Origin: Myxococcales bacterium
Lineage (GTDB): Bacteria > Myxococcota_A > Polyangia > Polyangiales > Polyangiaceae
DNA: 64,000 nucleotides
Direction of reading: 5' to 3'
NCBI GenBank assembly: GCA_012514535.1
Contig: JAAZAA010000016.1
Span: forward strand, 1-64,000
The notes beneath the pieces are model-generated. The model saw nothing but the letters and a program-made list of their open reading frames with translations, was not told the origin of the DNA and did not search any database. Position numbers and translations under genes: made by a program. This document shows, piece by piece, positions 38,693 to 48,262 of the stretch. The stretch's first letter is position 1; the number at the start of each line of letters is the position of its first letter.

Positions 38693-39715
38693 TCAGTTCA
38701 CGATGCGGTCGACCTGGCTGAGCGCCGTCGGGGCGAGCTTGAAGTCGCGCTCGGCCTGGCGCAGGTTGATCACCGTCTTGGTCGACAGGGGCGGCTGGAT
38801 CTCCGGACGCGTGATCGTCCAGTCGTCATCGGCGAGCTTGAAGATGAGCGCGCCCACCTGCATGCCGAGCGCCCCGTGGTCCGGCAGCATGGCGAAGGTC
38901 CCGAAATCGAACTTCGCGCTCACGAGGGAGGCGGCGCCCACCACGAGCGGCACGCGCCGCCCCGTCTCGTTCAGGGGCATCCAGGCGCGCTGGATCAGCT
39001 CCGGAGTGAGCAGGCCGTTGTCGTTGAGGACCCAGAGGGCGTGGGCGCCGCGCTCGGTCCGTAGGGTCTCGAGGGCGCGCCGCACGTCGCGCACGCTCGG
39101 GTGCTGGGGCACGGCCACGCCGATGAGCTCGATCGCTTCCCGCTTCGCGAGCTCTCGCTGACGATCGATGTAGCCGCGGAAGGCGGGACGGTACACGACC
39201 CCCACCTTCTCCACGGGCGAGACGAGGATGGTGCGCAGGTGCGTGAAGAGGGTCAGCGCCGGCACCTCGTAGGCGATGCCCGTCGCGTTCTTGACGAGCC
39301 TGTAGTGCTCTTCGAGGAACGACGCCATCACCACGACGGCCGGTGGAAAGGTAACGCTCGGCCGCGCCAGCTGGAGCTCGCGGTACGCCTTCACCGTCGG
39401 GTTGTCCATGAGCACGACGCAGCGCGGTTGGAGCTCCGCGAGCATCGCCTCGATCTCCTCGGCGGACAGGTCGCGATCCACCGGGCGGACGAGCACATCG
39501 AGCTCGTCCCCGACCTCGTCCCGGATCCCCAGCAGGACCGCCCGCGTGTGCTCCGTGTCCGGCATGAGGACCAGGACCGCGTCGTGGTCCGGGCGTCGGA
39601 CAGGATCCTGGAAGAAAGCTTCCGCGTGGCGAGCGTCACCGCTGCTCCGGCTGCAGGCAGCCAGGCCGAGCGAAAGCAGACCGAGACAAAATCCGAGCCT
39701 CGATGTCAACGCCAT
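38693..39715 (-). CDS. ABC_sub_bind-type periplasmic binding lipoprotein
   Basis: A 340-residue lipoprotein with lipobox LAAC (Cys21). It resembles the ABC-transporter substrate-binding family of the TrpX/DUF534 kind: two Rossmann-like lobes, with VVVMASFLEEHYRLVKNATGIAYEVP between and VEKVGVVYRPAFRGYIDRQRELAKREAIELIGVAVPQ typical of the second lobe. No permease or ATPase gene is nearby. The start overlaps the stop of the Tat-secreted protein by 10 bases. It is the last gene of the receptor-receiver-kinase-binding protein run, so a sensing rather than transport role is likely; this is inference. Confidence 0.82.
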   Translation of the reverse strand: MALTSRLGFCLGLLSLGLAACSRSSGDARHAEAFFQDPVRRPDHDAVLVLMPDTEHTRAVLLGIRDEVGDELDVLVRPVDRDLSAEEIEAMLAELQPRCVVLMDNPTVKAYRELQLARPSVTFPPAVVVMASFLEEHYRLVKNATGIAYEVPALTLFTHLRTILVSPVEKVGVVYRPAFRGYIDRQRELAKREAIELIGVAVPQHPSVRDVRRALETLRTERGAHALWVLNDNGLLTPELIQRAWMPLNETGRRVPLVVGAASLVSAKFDFGTFAMLPDHGALGMQVGALIFKLADDDWTITRPEIQPPLSTKTVINLRQAERDFKLAPTALSQVDRIVN

Positions 39716-40431
39716 GACTCCACTCCAAGCTCCGACTTCACGGACGTAGGGATCTTCTTCAACCGATCGGCGATCGTGTTGCCGGCGGGGGTCAATACCG
39801 CCAGCGCGGGCAAGCTCACCTCGTTGGGGGCGCGAGAGGATTCGAGGGTGAGCTCGCTCTTCTTTCGCATCAGGGGGACGATCCTCTGGGGGAGCAGGAT
39901 CGCGTCCGCCATCTCGAACTGGAGCAGGCGCAGCATGTCCTCCAGCTTCGTGACCCGCTCCACCTCCACGTTGGTCTGGAGGACCTCGTGGACGAAGGTC
40001 GACGTCCCCTTGCGGCCCAGCAGGTCGACCGCGCCCACCCGCTGCACCTGCCCCGTCGAGACGCGCATCCCCCCGAGGAGCGCGTAGGGCTCGGTGTCGC
40101 GCCCGCCCGCCAGCCCCGTCACCGTGGGGCGCGCCCCCAAGGACGCGAGCACCGGCCCCAAGGCGAGCAGGGCGCTGGCCCCCGAGGCGATCTGGCGCTG
40201 GAGATCGCCGTAGCGGGCGACCGCCGTGACCTCGATCCCGTCGAGGGCCGAGGAGAGCATCTCCTGCAACGCCCGCTGCTTCATGTCGAGGTGCAGGTAC
40301 ACGACCAGGCTCGGCGCTGCGGCGAGGGCGATGCTCGGCTCGAGCAGAGGAGTCAACCCCGCAGCGCCTGCCCCCGCCAGCACCGTTCGTCGGCTGATGT
40401 TCGTCGTCTTTTCGGGAATGGTTCGTGCCAT
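39706..40431 (-). CDS. Tat-secreted binding-protein-like protein
   Basis: A 241-residue protein with a Tat signal (SRRTVLAGAGAAGLTPLL, then ALAAA). The mature part (about 200 residues) has the lobed look of a small periplasmic binding protein: SLVVYLHLDMKQRALQEML, then LQRQIASGASALLALGPVLASLG, and a C-terminal lobe with FVHEVLQTNVEVERVTKLEDMLRLLQFEMADAILL, as in bacterial solute-binding family 3 or phosphonate-binding folds. It starts five bases after the kinase stop and overlaps the lipoprotein gene by 10 bases. Export by Tat suggests it folds or binds a cofactor before export. Confidence 0.75.
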   Translation of the reverse strand: MARTIPEKTTNISRRTVLAGAGAAGLTPLLEPSIALAAAPSLVVYLHLDMKQRALQEMLSSALDGIEVTAVARYGDLQRQIASGASALLALGPVLASLGARPTVTGLAGGRDTEPYALLGGMRVSTGQVQRVGAVDLLGRKGTSTFVHEVLQTNVEVERVTKLEDMLRLLQFEMADAILLPQRIVPLMRKKSELTLESSRAPNEVSLPALAVLTPAGNTIADRLKKIPTSVKSELGVESWR

Positions 40432-40435
40432 GGCC

Positions 40436-43318
40436 TCAACCCCCTGCTGGTGGCGGCATCGTCGAGTTGCGCCGTGCGTAGACGTGGGCTTCGATCATCG
40501 CGCTCTCCGCCGCCGGGAGCTCGCTGTCGAGCAGCGCCACGACGCGCTCGAAGTGGGTGCGCAGGCGCGCGACGCTCTCCTCGGCGCCGTCGAGATCTTT
40601 GTTCTCGGCGCGCACCTGCAGCGCTTCGGCCTCGTGAGCCATCGCGTCCGCGCCGAGCGCCAGGGCGCTGCCCTTCAGTTTGTGGGCTCGCTCCCGGACG
40701 ACGCGCGCGTCACCCGCCGCCACCGCCGCGCCGAGCTCGTCGAGGTTCTCGGGGACGCGCGTCAGGAAGAGGCTGACCAGTCGTGGAGAGCGCTCGATGG
40801 TCATGTCCAGCTCTACGACCGCCGATCCAGTGTCCTCCCCCTCGGCGCTGGGAGGCGCGGCGGCTTCGGGCGTGACTTGCGCCGTGTCTTGGACGTAGCG
40901 CTCCAGCATGCGCTCGAGGGAGTTCGTCCGCAGGGGCTTCGACAGGTAGTCGTCCATGCCAGCGGCGATCACCTTGTCGCGCTCGCCCGCCATGGCGTGC
41001 GCCGTGAGCGCGATGATCGGCACGTGCCGCTTGCCGGCCTCCCACTCGCGGATCTCGCGCGCCGCCGTGTAGCCGTCCATCACCGGCATCTGGCAGTCCA
41101 TGAGCACGACGGCGTAGTCGTTGGCTTTCACCTTGGCGACGGCCTCGGCGCCGTTCGAGGCCACATCCACCTCGTAGCCGGCGAGCTGCGCCTGCTCGGT
41201 GGCGACGAACTGGTTGATCTCGTTGTCGTCGACGATGAGGATCCGCGCGTCCGTGCGCCGCCTGGATTTCTGCGGCAGGCGGGGATCCGGGCGCGGCTCC
41301 GTGCTCCTGGTCCCGGGCCGCTGAAAGGTGCCCAGGATGCACTCGTAGAGCTCGGACAGGCGCAGGGGTTTGCTCACCTGGGCGGTGATTTCGTTCTCGA
41401 TCTCCGACAGCGTCGCCGAGGCGCCGAGCTGGGTGAGGACGATCAGCGGGAGCTTGCGGGTGGCGGAGTGGGCGCGCAGCTCCTTCACGAAAGCCTCGGC
41501 GCCGATGTCCCTGAGCTGCGCGCCCACGATGGCGAGGTCGTAGCGAGAGTCGGGGTGACGGAGGCGCTCGAGCGCGGGCCGGCCGTCCTGGAACACGTCG
41601 CACTCCAGGCCCCAGGCCACGACGTGCTCCTCGATGATCCGGCACCAGCGGCGGCTCGCCTCCACCACGACGACACGCTTGTTCTCCGGGAACTGCAGCG
41701 GCTCGGAGCGCACGGGCGCCTTCGAGTGTCCGACCTTGATGGTGAACCAGAAGCTGCTGCCCACGCCGCGCTCGCTGACCACGCCGATCTGCCCGCCCAT
41801 CATCTCGGCGAGGCGCTTCGAGATGGCGAGGCCGAGCCCCGTGCCACCGAAGCGGCGCACCATCGAGCCGTCCACCTGGGAGAAGGCCTGGAACAGCGCA
41901 CCCTGGTCTTCTTGGCTGATGCCGATGCCCGAGTCGGTGACCACCGTGCGCAGCACGAAGCCGTCCTCGTCCGCGCTGTCGAGGGTCAGCTCCACGAAGA
42001 TCTCGCCGTGCTCGGTGAACTTGATGGCGTTCCCGACGAGGTTGTTCAGGACCTGCCGGTAGCGATCCGGGTCGCCGGTGACGATCTGCGGCACCTCGGG
42101 CGCGCGCCTGTAGACGATCTCGATGCCCTTCTCCAGGGCGCGGTTGGTGAGCAGCTCGGTCACCTCCTGGAGGATGACCCCGGGATCGTAGGGGACCGTC
42201 TGCAGCGTGTACTTGCCGGCCTCCATCTTGGAGAAGTCCAGCACGTCGTTGATGATGGTCAGCAGCGCGGCCGCGGAGGCGTCGATGGTCTCCGCGTAGC
42301 GGCGCGTCTTGCCGTCCAGCGGCATGCGGAGCAAGAGCCGGTTCATGCCGATGATCCCGTTCATCGGCGTGCGGATCTCGTGGCTCATGTTGGCGAGGAA
42401 CTCGCTCTTGAGCCGGGACGCCTCGAGCGCCGCCGCCATGGCGTCGCTCAGCTTCTGCATGGCGTCCTCGTTCGCCTCTTGCATGTGGTTGAAGGCGTGG
42501 GCGAGCACGTCGAGCTCGTCGTCGCTGTGGACGCTCACCCGCACCCCCTTCTCACCCGAGGCGATGGCCTCCGCCGCGGAGGTGAGGCTGCTCAAGGGCT
42601 CGGCGATCCGCCTCGCCTGTCGGCTGATCCACAGAAAACCCACGAGCGTGCTCAGAGCCACCGCCACCGCGAGGCCGATGAGCATCGTGCGAAGCGTCTC
42701 CTGCGACTCCCAGCGAGCGCGCTCCAGCGCAGCTTGCAGCGAGGCCGTGCTGAAGCCGTAGCGCAAGGTGCCGAGCACCTGCCCCTCGTCCACGACGGGG
42801 CGCGCGACCTCGAAGATGTTTTGCCCAAACTGGGTCACGTAGCGCTGGGTGGGCTCGGCCGCCGCCCAGCTGCCGTGCGGGATCGACAGCTCCTCGGTCC
42901 TGGCCAGGATCGCCGTGTAGTCCTCGGGGTCGAGGTCGGCGGTGGACGGGGACGCGTAGGCCCAGGGCTTGCCGTCTGCGGCGATGAAGACGCCGTAGAT
43001 GAGGCCGCTGTCCTCGGTGACGGCGCGGTGCACGAGCTCGTGCACGTTGGTGAAGGCGTTCTCCGCGACCAAGGGACGCAGCCCGAGGACGTGGGCCTCG
43101 ACGAGCACCCGCGCCTTCGTCACGATGTCCGCGCTGACCTGCTCCTCCACGTCCACCAGGCGCTGTCGTTCCATGCGCAGGTTGACCCACGAGACGCTGC
43201 CGATGGTGGCGATGCCCACCAGGAGCAGGACGCCCAGAATGATCCGGACGAGCTTGCCGTGCAGGGTCTGTCGAGGGCGGAGCTGGGGCATGCGGGGGCT
43301 CGTGGGCGCGGGCTTCAT
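40436..43318 (-). CDS. Hybrid sensor histidine kinase, BarA-like layout
   Basis: A 960-residue kinase. Membrane segments at about 25-46 and 211-233 enclose a periplasmic sensing domain of about 165 residues (a single Cache-like fold is likely, with [17 protein letters not shown]). Then come HAMP (about 235-288), HisKA with His313 in [12 protein letters not shown], and the ATPase domain (about 415-530, with [13 protein letters not shown]). A first receiver (547-662) has Gly599 in place of the phosphoacceptor Asp and lacks the acidic pair; a second receiver (692-808) is intact with Asp741 and Lys794. An Hpt domain ends the protein, with His879 in RAHKLKG. It starts inside the end of the receiver gene (ATGA overlap). 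Confidence 0.93.
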   Translation of the reverse strand: MKPAPTSPRMPQLRPRQTLHGKLVRIILGVLLLVGIATIGSVSWVNLRMERQRLVDVEEQVSADIVTKARVLVEAHVLGLRPLVAENAFTNVHELVHRAVTEDSGLIYGVFIAADGKPWAYASPSTADLDPEDYTAILARTEELSIPHGSWAAAEPTQRYVTQFGQNIFEVARPVVDEGQVLGTLRYGFSTASLQAALERARWESQETLRTMLIGLAVAVALSTLVGFLWISRQARRIAEPLSSLTSAAEAIASGEKGVRVSVHSDDELDVLAHAFNHMQEANEDAMQKLSDAMAAALEASRLKSEFLANMSHEIRTPMNGIIGMNRLLLRMPLDGKTRRYAETIDASAAALLTIINDVLDFSKMEAGKYTLQTVPYDPGVILQEVTELLTNRALEKGIEIVYRRAPEVPQIVTGDPDRYRQVLNNLVGNAIKFTEHGEIFVELTLDSADEDGFVLRTVVTDSGIGISQEDQGALFQAFSQVDGSMVRRFGGTGLGLAISKRLAEMMGGQIGVVSERGVGSSFWFTIKVGHSKAPVRSEPLQFPENKRVVVVEASRRWCRIIEEHVVAWGLECDVFQDGRPALERLRHPDSRYDLAIVGAQLRDIGAEAFVKELRAHSATRKLPLIVLTQLGASATLSEIENEITAQVSKPLRLSELYECILGTFQRPGTRSTEPRPDPRLPQKSRRRTDARILIVDDNEINQFVATEQAQLAGYEVDVASNGAEAVAKVKANDYAVVLMDCQMPVMDGYTAAREIREWEAGKRHVPIIALTAHAMAGERDKVIAAGMDDYLSKPLRTNSLERMLERYVQDTAQVTPEAAAPPSAEGEDTGSAVVELDMTIERSPRLVSLFLTRVPENLDELGAAVAAGDARVVRERAHKLKGSALALGADAMAHEAEALQVRAENKDLDGAEESVARLRTHFERVVALLDSELPAAESAMIEAHVYARRNSTMPPPAGG

Positions 43319-43701
43319 GCGTGGCGGCTCGGCTTGCGGCGCGCCTCGTGGGCTCGCGCGACCGCGGCGGGCAAGAGGGCGCGGATCTCCCGCTTGGTCA
43401 CCACCGCGTCCGCGCTCACGGAGGCGGCGAGCACCTGGAGGTCCTCCGTGGATTGGCTGGACACCAGTACGATCCCGAGGTGCGGCCCCTTCGCGTTTTG
43501 TCGCAAGACCCGGGCGAGCTTGTCGCCGCTGATGTCAGGGAGCATCACGTCGACGACCACCGCGTCGACGTGTTCGGCATAGATCACCCGGGTCGCCCCG
43601 ATTGCGGAGGGCAGCTCGAAGACCTGGTGACCGGCGCGCTCGAGGGTGCTGACCAACAGCTCCCGCGCAATGTCGTCGTCGTCAATCACCAATACCTTCA
43701 T
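43315..43701 (-). CDS. Single-domain response regulator
   Basis: A 128-residue stand-alone receiver protein with the acidic cluster IDDDD (residues 6-10), phosphoacceptor Asp51 in [12 protein letters not shown], and the Lys in VVTKRE. There is no output domain, so it must act by passing phosphate or by protein contact. ATG 43701 has GAGG four bases upstream; ATG 43713 is an alternative. It overlaps the kinase by 4 bases and is 24 bases from the receptor gene stop. In a phosphorelay with the kinase it could receive phosphate from the Hpt domain; this is inference. Confidence 0.9.
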   Translation of the reverse strand: MKVLVIDDDDIARELLVSTLERAGHQVFELPSAIGATRVIYAEHVDAVVVDVMLPDISGDKLARVLRQNAKGPHLGIVLVSSQSTEDLQVLAASVSADAVVTKREIRALLPAAVARAHEARRKPSRHA

Positions 43702-43725
43702 TGTGCCTCGCATGGATAACCAAGT

Positions 43726-46380
43726 CTAGAATCGCTTGGTGGCGCTCGCGTAGAAATAGCGCAATTCGGACGTGTAGAGCTCGCGCTGCGCGGGCTCCGC
43801 CATCTGCTGCCAGCGGATGGCCGCCCGGCTCCCCCGTGCCTCACCGAGAATGTTGTTGACGAAGATGGACAACGTCAGCTCACTGGGTAGGTCGAAGTGT
43901 GCGCTCGCATTCCAGCGTATCATGGGGGAGCTGTCTGCCCCCAAATAGTTGTCGCCAAACATGCGACGATCGTCGTCATAGAGCCCACGTCGGCCCTGCA
44001 GTCCCCAGTGGATGCGACTGTTGGTGTGCAGCTTCAGCCACGGGAGGACAGTGTAGGTGACATAGAACTTGCTGCTGTTCGTGGCCAGGTTGAGGAAGTT
44101 CTTGCCGTCGACGGTGATCGAGTCTCGCACCGCGTTGACGCTCACCACGTCCGGCGGCTGGTCCTCCAGCACGACGAGGTCGTAGGTGCCGTCGCCATTG
44201 TCGACCAGCTCGGTGGCCGGGATGGTGAAGCGCGTGCTCTCGCCGGTGTCGGTGAATACCGGACGCTGGAATACATGGGATACACCGGCGAGGACCGGCT
44301 CGGCGTCGTACTGCACGTCGCCCTCCAGGGAGAGCACGTTGTAGGAGCCCGCGTTCACCACGCGGAACAGCTCCTGGTTCCAGGCGAACAGGTTCGAGAT
44401 GTTCGAGAGGGACGCGGACGTCATCAGGGTCAGATCGTCCACCCGGTGGAAGGAGGCGATCTCGTAGGACACCACCTTCTCGGGGCGGAGCTGGTGGAGG
44501 ACGTCCAGCTCGGTGCTCGGGATCCTCGGGGAGGCGACGTCACCGGGGCGCTCGAGGCGGGGCTCGGTGGCGACGGAGCCGTCGGCGTTGAAGTGACGCC
44601 AGTTGTGCTCGTAGTTGTCCGCGCTTCCGTAGTTGGCGGACGTCTGGAAAATGAACTTGAGCGCGTGGTCCTCGTTGAAGGCCAACACGGTGGCGAGCTT
44701 GGGAGACAGCACGAGCCCCGTGCGCGTGTGATAATCGGCGCGGACACCGCCGTGCAGCTCCACCAAGCCGAGGTCGTACTGGTTCTCGGTGAACAGCGCG
44801 ACGTTGTGGTAGGTGACGTCGCTGATGCTCTTGTGGCGCGCGTTGCCGCCGTGCATGTTGAAGCCGTGTAGATCCTTGCCGAGGTCGTCCCAGCGCAGCT
44901 GCGTGCCGACGACGGAGGTCAGGCGATCCACCTGGTTCATGCGGTAGCGGGCGCCGAGGAAGTAGCGGCGCTCGCCCATCGAGTTGTCCACCATTCCGCC
45001 CGGCTGCTCCGCGCCCGCGACCTGGTACTTGTCGCGGATCTCGTACTCGGTGCGGTTGGTGACCCCCATGACGGCCGCGTCGAGCCAGAGCCGATCCGTG
45101 TCGAGGGGGATCTCGTAGGTCCCATGGACGTGGAAGGCGTCGACCACGTACGAGCGCCGGTTCGTCCCGAAGCTCTCGGTGCCGGCCATGGGGTGATCGG
45201 AGCCGATGACGCGGCCGTCGTAGTTCGCCGTGGCGTCGTCGGGGACGTCGACCCCATACTGAGGGAAGGGGTCGTGGAGGAAGTAGCCGCCGGCGGGTTG
45301 CTGACGTCGGGTGAAGCGGGAGTAGAGCCGGAAGTTGCCGTTGGTGTAGTCGGCGCTCACGCGGGTGTTGCCGGGGGTGCGCCAGGGCGAGCCGTCGGCG
45401 AGCTCACCCTGGGGGCTGCCGACTCCATCGGTGGGCCAGGAGGCGTTGCCGTAGATGCGGCTGTAGCCGTCGCCGGGGCCGTCGGAGCGTCGATGGCCGG
45501 CGGAGAGCGTCAGCCACTCGTCGTCGCCGAGCTCCGTGAAGCTCATGACCTCGGCGCCCATGCTGTTCCAGGAGCCGTAGCCGACGGTCGCCTCGGCGCC
45601 AGACTCTTTGGGTTTGCGCGTCACGACGTTGACCACGCCGGCGATGGCGCCGGAGCCGTAGACGAGCCCCGCCGGACCGCGGAGCACCTCGATGCGCTCG
45701 ATGTCGCCCAGCAGCCCGAGGGTCGTCTCGGTGAAGGCGCCGTCGCGGCTCTCCGTGTTCAGGCGCAAGCCGTTGATGAGGTAGATGACCTTCGTGTTGC
45801 GGTCCGCGGCGACACCGCGCATGCCCCAGATGTCGCCGTTCCACTTGTTCACCATCAGCTGGAAGCCGGGCACGTAGATCTCGAGCAGCTCGCCCAGGTG
45901 GCGCGCGCCCGAGACGCGGATCTTCTCGCGGTCGATCACCGTCATGCTCATCGGCGAGTGGGCGAGATCGAGCTCGAGAAAGCTGCCGGTCGTCAGCTTG
46001 ATGTCGAGGACGTTGGTGAGTGAGAGCTCGTTGAAGGCCTCCGCTTCGGCGAAGCTCTCGGAGGTCCCGAGGCTCGGGTCGGGGAGGGAGCGTTCGACGG
46101 GGCGCTCTGCGGAGCGCTCTGCTGGTGTGGTGTCCGCGGGGGCCGAACGTCGTTCAGGTGGTGCCGCTGTCTCCTCCGGTCGCTCCTGCTCCGCCGCTGG
46201 GGGAGCGTCCGCGTCGGGAGAGCCCTCCGCATCCGCGGGCGGGCCGTCCGCGGCGCTCTCGTCGGGCGCCTCGGCGTCTGCTGCAGGCGGTGACTCCGCC
46301 TCGTTCTCCTGGGCGTGGGCGGCAGAAGCCATCAAGAGGGCTACGAGGGAGAAATAGCAGGTAGCGCGGAACTTTTTCAT
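43726..46380 (-). CDS. TonB-dependent outer-membrane receptor with acidic N-terminal region
   Basis: An 884-residue receptor. It has a signal peptide (1-23, ending AHA), then an unusual 85-residue acidic Ala/Pro/Glu/Asp-rich segment, then a plug (about 110-250) with SPMSMTVIDREKIRVSGARHL and VLRGPAGLVYGSGAIAGVVNVVTR, and the barrel with the terminal Phe in SATKRF. The gene is first in a same-strand run with a receiver, a hybrid kinase and two binding-protein-like genes. The base composition just upstream is lower in GC, with an inverted repeat. The substrate is unknown. The acidic segment could reach or bind a partner in the periplasm. Confidence 0.92.
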   Translation of the reverse strand: MKKFRATCYFSLVALLMASAAHAQENEAESPPAADAEAPDESAADGPPADAEGSPDADAPPAAEQERPEETAAPPERRSAPADTTPAERSAERPVERSLPDPSLGTSESFAEAEAFNELSLTNVLDIKLTTGSFLELDLAHSPMSMTVIDREKIRVSGARHLGELLEIYVPGFQLMVNKWNGDIWGMRGVAADRNTKVIYLINGLRLNTESRDGAFTETTLGLLGDIERIEVLRGPAGLVYGSGAIAGVVNVVTRKPKESGAEATVGYGSWNSMGAEVMSFTELGDDEWLTLSAGHRRSDGPGDGYSRIYGNASWPTDGVGSPQGELADGSPWRTPGNTRVSADYTNGNFRLYSRFTRRQQPAGGYFLHDPFPQYGVDVPDDATANYDGRVIGSDHPMAGTESFGTNRRSYVVDAFHVHGTYEIPLDTDRLWLDAAVMGVTNRTEYEIRDKYQVAGAEQPGGMVDNSMGERRYFLGARYRMNQVDRLTSVVGTQLRWDDLGKDLHGFNMHGGNARHKSISDVTYHNVALFTENQYDLGLVELHGGVRADYHTRTGLVLSPKLATVLAFNEDHALKFIFQTSANYGSADNYEHNWRHFNADGSVATEPRLERPGDVASPRIPSTELDVLHQLRPEKVVSYEIASFHRVDDLTLMTSASLSNISNLFAWNQELFRVVNAGSYNVLSLEGDVQYDAEPVLAGVSHVFQRPVFTDTGESTRFTIPATELVDNGDGTYDLVVLEDQPPDVVSVNAVRDSITVDGKNFLNLATNSSKFYVTYTVLPWLKLHTNSRIHWGLQGRRGLYDDDRRMFGDNYLGADSSPMIRWNASAHFDLPSELTLSIFVNNILGEARGSRAAIRWQQMAEPAQRELYTSELRYFYASATKRF

Positions 46381-46418
46381 ATGACCATAAGCAGCCTAAC
46401 AGGAAACATTCAGGAAAA

Positions 46419-46475
46419 GCGGACAAATTAACAAATGTCATGAAATCGGTGCGTCCGCCTACGCAGTTTGTCCGC
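46419..46475 (-). promoter_or_regulatory. Inverted repeat upstream of receptor operon, candidate operator
   Basis: GCGGACAAA (46419-46427) and its exact reverse complement TTTGTCCGC (46467-46475) flank 39 bases, inside an AT-richer stretch just upstream of the receptor start at 46380. A third related half, GCGTCCGCC, lies at 46451-46459. The spacing suits a dimeric regulator or a looped operator. No clear -35/-10 pair can be named. Confidence 0.4.
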
Positions 46476-46621
46476 CGCCGCGCACATGGGCGTACACCGG
46501 TGCTCATGAAACGCTCATGGGCGTGAGCGGAGGGTGAGCGTCCACTCCGTAGCCCTTGCTCGGCGCTCCCCCTCGCCTGCTGGGCCGGCGGGGGTGTCGT
46601 GCGCGGGCGGCGGGGCGCCCT

Positions 46622-48262
46622 TTACTCGGCAGTCCCGGGCCCAGCGGCCGACTCCGGCGTCGCTGGAGGGGTGGCGCTCGCGCCTTCCGGCGCGCCGCTC
46701 CCGGTCGTGTCGGGGGCCGTCGTCTCGTCTGCGGCTCTCTCCGACGGGACGAGTTGTGAGCTCTCGGGGGTGCGGGAGGGCGCCCCGGGGAGCCGCGGGA
46801 GGGGGAGAGACGAGGGAAGCGCCGGGAGCACCGTCGGCAGCGGTGGCAGGTTCGAGGGGAGCGGCGGCATGCGCAGCCCGTCCCCGGAGTTCCCCGCGGT
46901 GTTCAGGCCAGGGGGGAGCTGGGGGAGCTCCGCGAGGAGCCCCGGGAGCCGGGCGGAGAGCGCCTCGAGCTCCTCCGCGGTCGGGGGGCGCAGGGGCTGC
47001 AGCCCGCAGCCCACGCCGATGCTCTGAATGACCTTGGCCGCCCCGAGATCCCGGGTGTCGGCGTCGACCCGCACCTGCACGGTGACGGAGCCCTGCATGT
47101 ACTTCTGCAGCAGGTGCTTCGTCAGGCTCGCCCAGTGCTTGCCGAGCCGGGTGTCCGCGGCGGCCCCCGCCAGCTTGACGCAGGGGAGGGCCTCGGCGAA
47201 GCGCAGGTGCACCAGCGCGTGGTCTTCGGCGCGGCGCACGACGCCATCGCCTTCGAGCACGAACGCGCCGGCGGCCACCTTCGCGTCCGTGAGCTGGACG
47301 GTCGTCTGATCCGCGGACACCTCGAAGCGCGTCGTGAAGGTGGTGCGATCCCCGGAGACGATCCCCTGGAGCTCCGGCGGGTGGGGGGGCACGAAGCCGA
47401 GCAGGTTCACCTCGAGGTGTCCGCGCACGGGTGTGGGGGCGAGGGAGGGGGGCAGGAGGATCTCGCCCCTGGCGTCGACCTCGATGCGTTCGCGGGCGCT
47501 GTCGGCGAGGGGCAGGGTGATGCCGAGGGCGCCGGTGAGCGTGTCGAGGGGCGTCTGGCGGAGCTCCACGCGGGCGACGGGCTCGGGGACGTCGAGGAGC
47601 AGCTCGAGCCGCACGGGCGCGGTCTCGGGATCGGGCTCTCCGAACCCCAGGAGGATGCGCCCGTCCTGCTTCGACCAGCTGCTCCCCACCGGTCCCACGC
47701 GCTTGTCGAGGACGCTCGCGGTCGCGGCCTCGAAGGTGCCGCCGTGGGCTTGCCGTGCCACCTCACCGCCCGTGACGAGCAGCCACGGCGCCCGTTCGGC
47801 CGCTGCGCGCCAGGCGAGGACCACGTGGCTGGCGCGCGCGGGCAGATCGTAGGCGGCGGGGTAGTGGTCGCTCCACCGGCTCAGCTCGAGGGCGAGGGCG
47901 GGGGCGGAGCCGAGCACGTGGACGTCCGCGCCGTCGACCGCCACGCCCGTGAGGGTGACGTCTTTGGCGCCGCCCCACAGGGCGCTCCAGCCCAGGCCCG
48001 ACACCTCCAGGGTCACCTCGTCCAGACGCGCCACGAGCCCGCGGACCCCGAGGGGGCGCACCGTGGCGCGGACGAGCACGACGCGCTCGGGGCTCAAGGA
48101 GAAATCCTCGAGTTCGAGCTCGAAGCCCCGCGCGCGGGCCTCGGCGACGATGCGCTCGTGGAGCGCCGGACGCGCCATGCGCCAGAGCGTCCAGAGACCC
48201 CCGGCGCCCGCTGCCAGGACGCCCAAGGAGAGGAGGAGTGGGATCCAGATGCGCCGCGTCAC
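46622..48262 (-). CDS. AsmA-like periplasmic protein with membrane anchor
   Basis: A 546-residue protein with an N-terminal anchor (about residues 6-30) and a long periplasmic part. The unit HERIVAEARARGFELELEDFSLSPERVVLVRATVRPLGV and later DGADVHVLGSAP and RGHLEVNLLGFVPPHPPELQG look like the strand repeats of AsmA and DUF748 proteins. A helical region (residues about 350-380) leads to a Pro/Leu-rich tail of nearly 100 residues, ending Ala/Pro/Thr-rich and probably disordered. The function is unknown, but a role in lipid or outer-membrane homeostasis is plausible. It lies 241 bases from the receptor start and reads the same way. Confidence 0.72.
   Translation of the reverse strand: MTRRIWIPLLLSLGVLAAGAGGLWTLWRMARPALHERIVAEARARGFELELEDFSLSPERVVLVRATVRPLGVRGLVARLDEVTLEVSGLGWSALWGGAKDVTLTGVAVDGADVHVLGSAPALALELSRWSDHYPAAYDLPARASHVVLAWRAAAERAPWLLVTGGEVARQAHGGTFEAATASVLDKRVGPVGSSWSKQDGRILLGFGEPDPETAPVRLELLLDVPEPVARVELRQTPLDTLTGALGITLPLADSARERIEVDARGEILLPPSLAPTPVRGHLEVNLLGFVPPHPPELQGIVSGDRTTFTTRFEVSADQTTVQLTDAKVAAGAFVLEGDGVVRRAEDHALVHLRFAEALPCVKLAGAAADTRLGKHWASLTKHLLQKYMQGSVTVQVRVDADTRDLGAAKVIQSIGVGCGLQPLRPPTAEELEALSARLPGLLAELPQLPPGLNTAGNSGDGLRMPPLPSNLPPLPTVLPALPSSLPLPRLPGAPSRTPESSQLVPSERAADETTAPDTTGSGAPEGASATPPATPESAAGPGTAE

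Noticed and set aside
40226-43582. Very long open frame on the plus strand across the hybrid kinase
   Set aside because: It is antisense to a clear kinase with all catalytic motifs. Its composition is Arg/His/Leu-rich, with no domain. High GC leaves few stop codons.
46534-47031. Plus-strand open frame in front of and inside the AsmA-like gene end
   Set aside because: It is Arg/Gly/Pro/Ser-rich, antisense to the disordered tail of the minus-strand gene, and has no domain.
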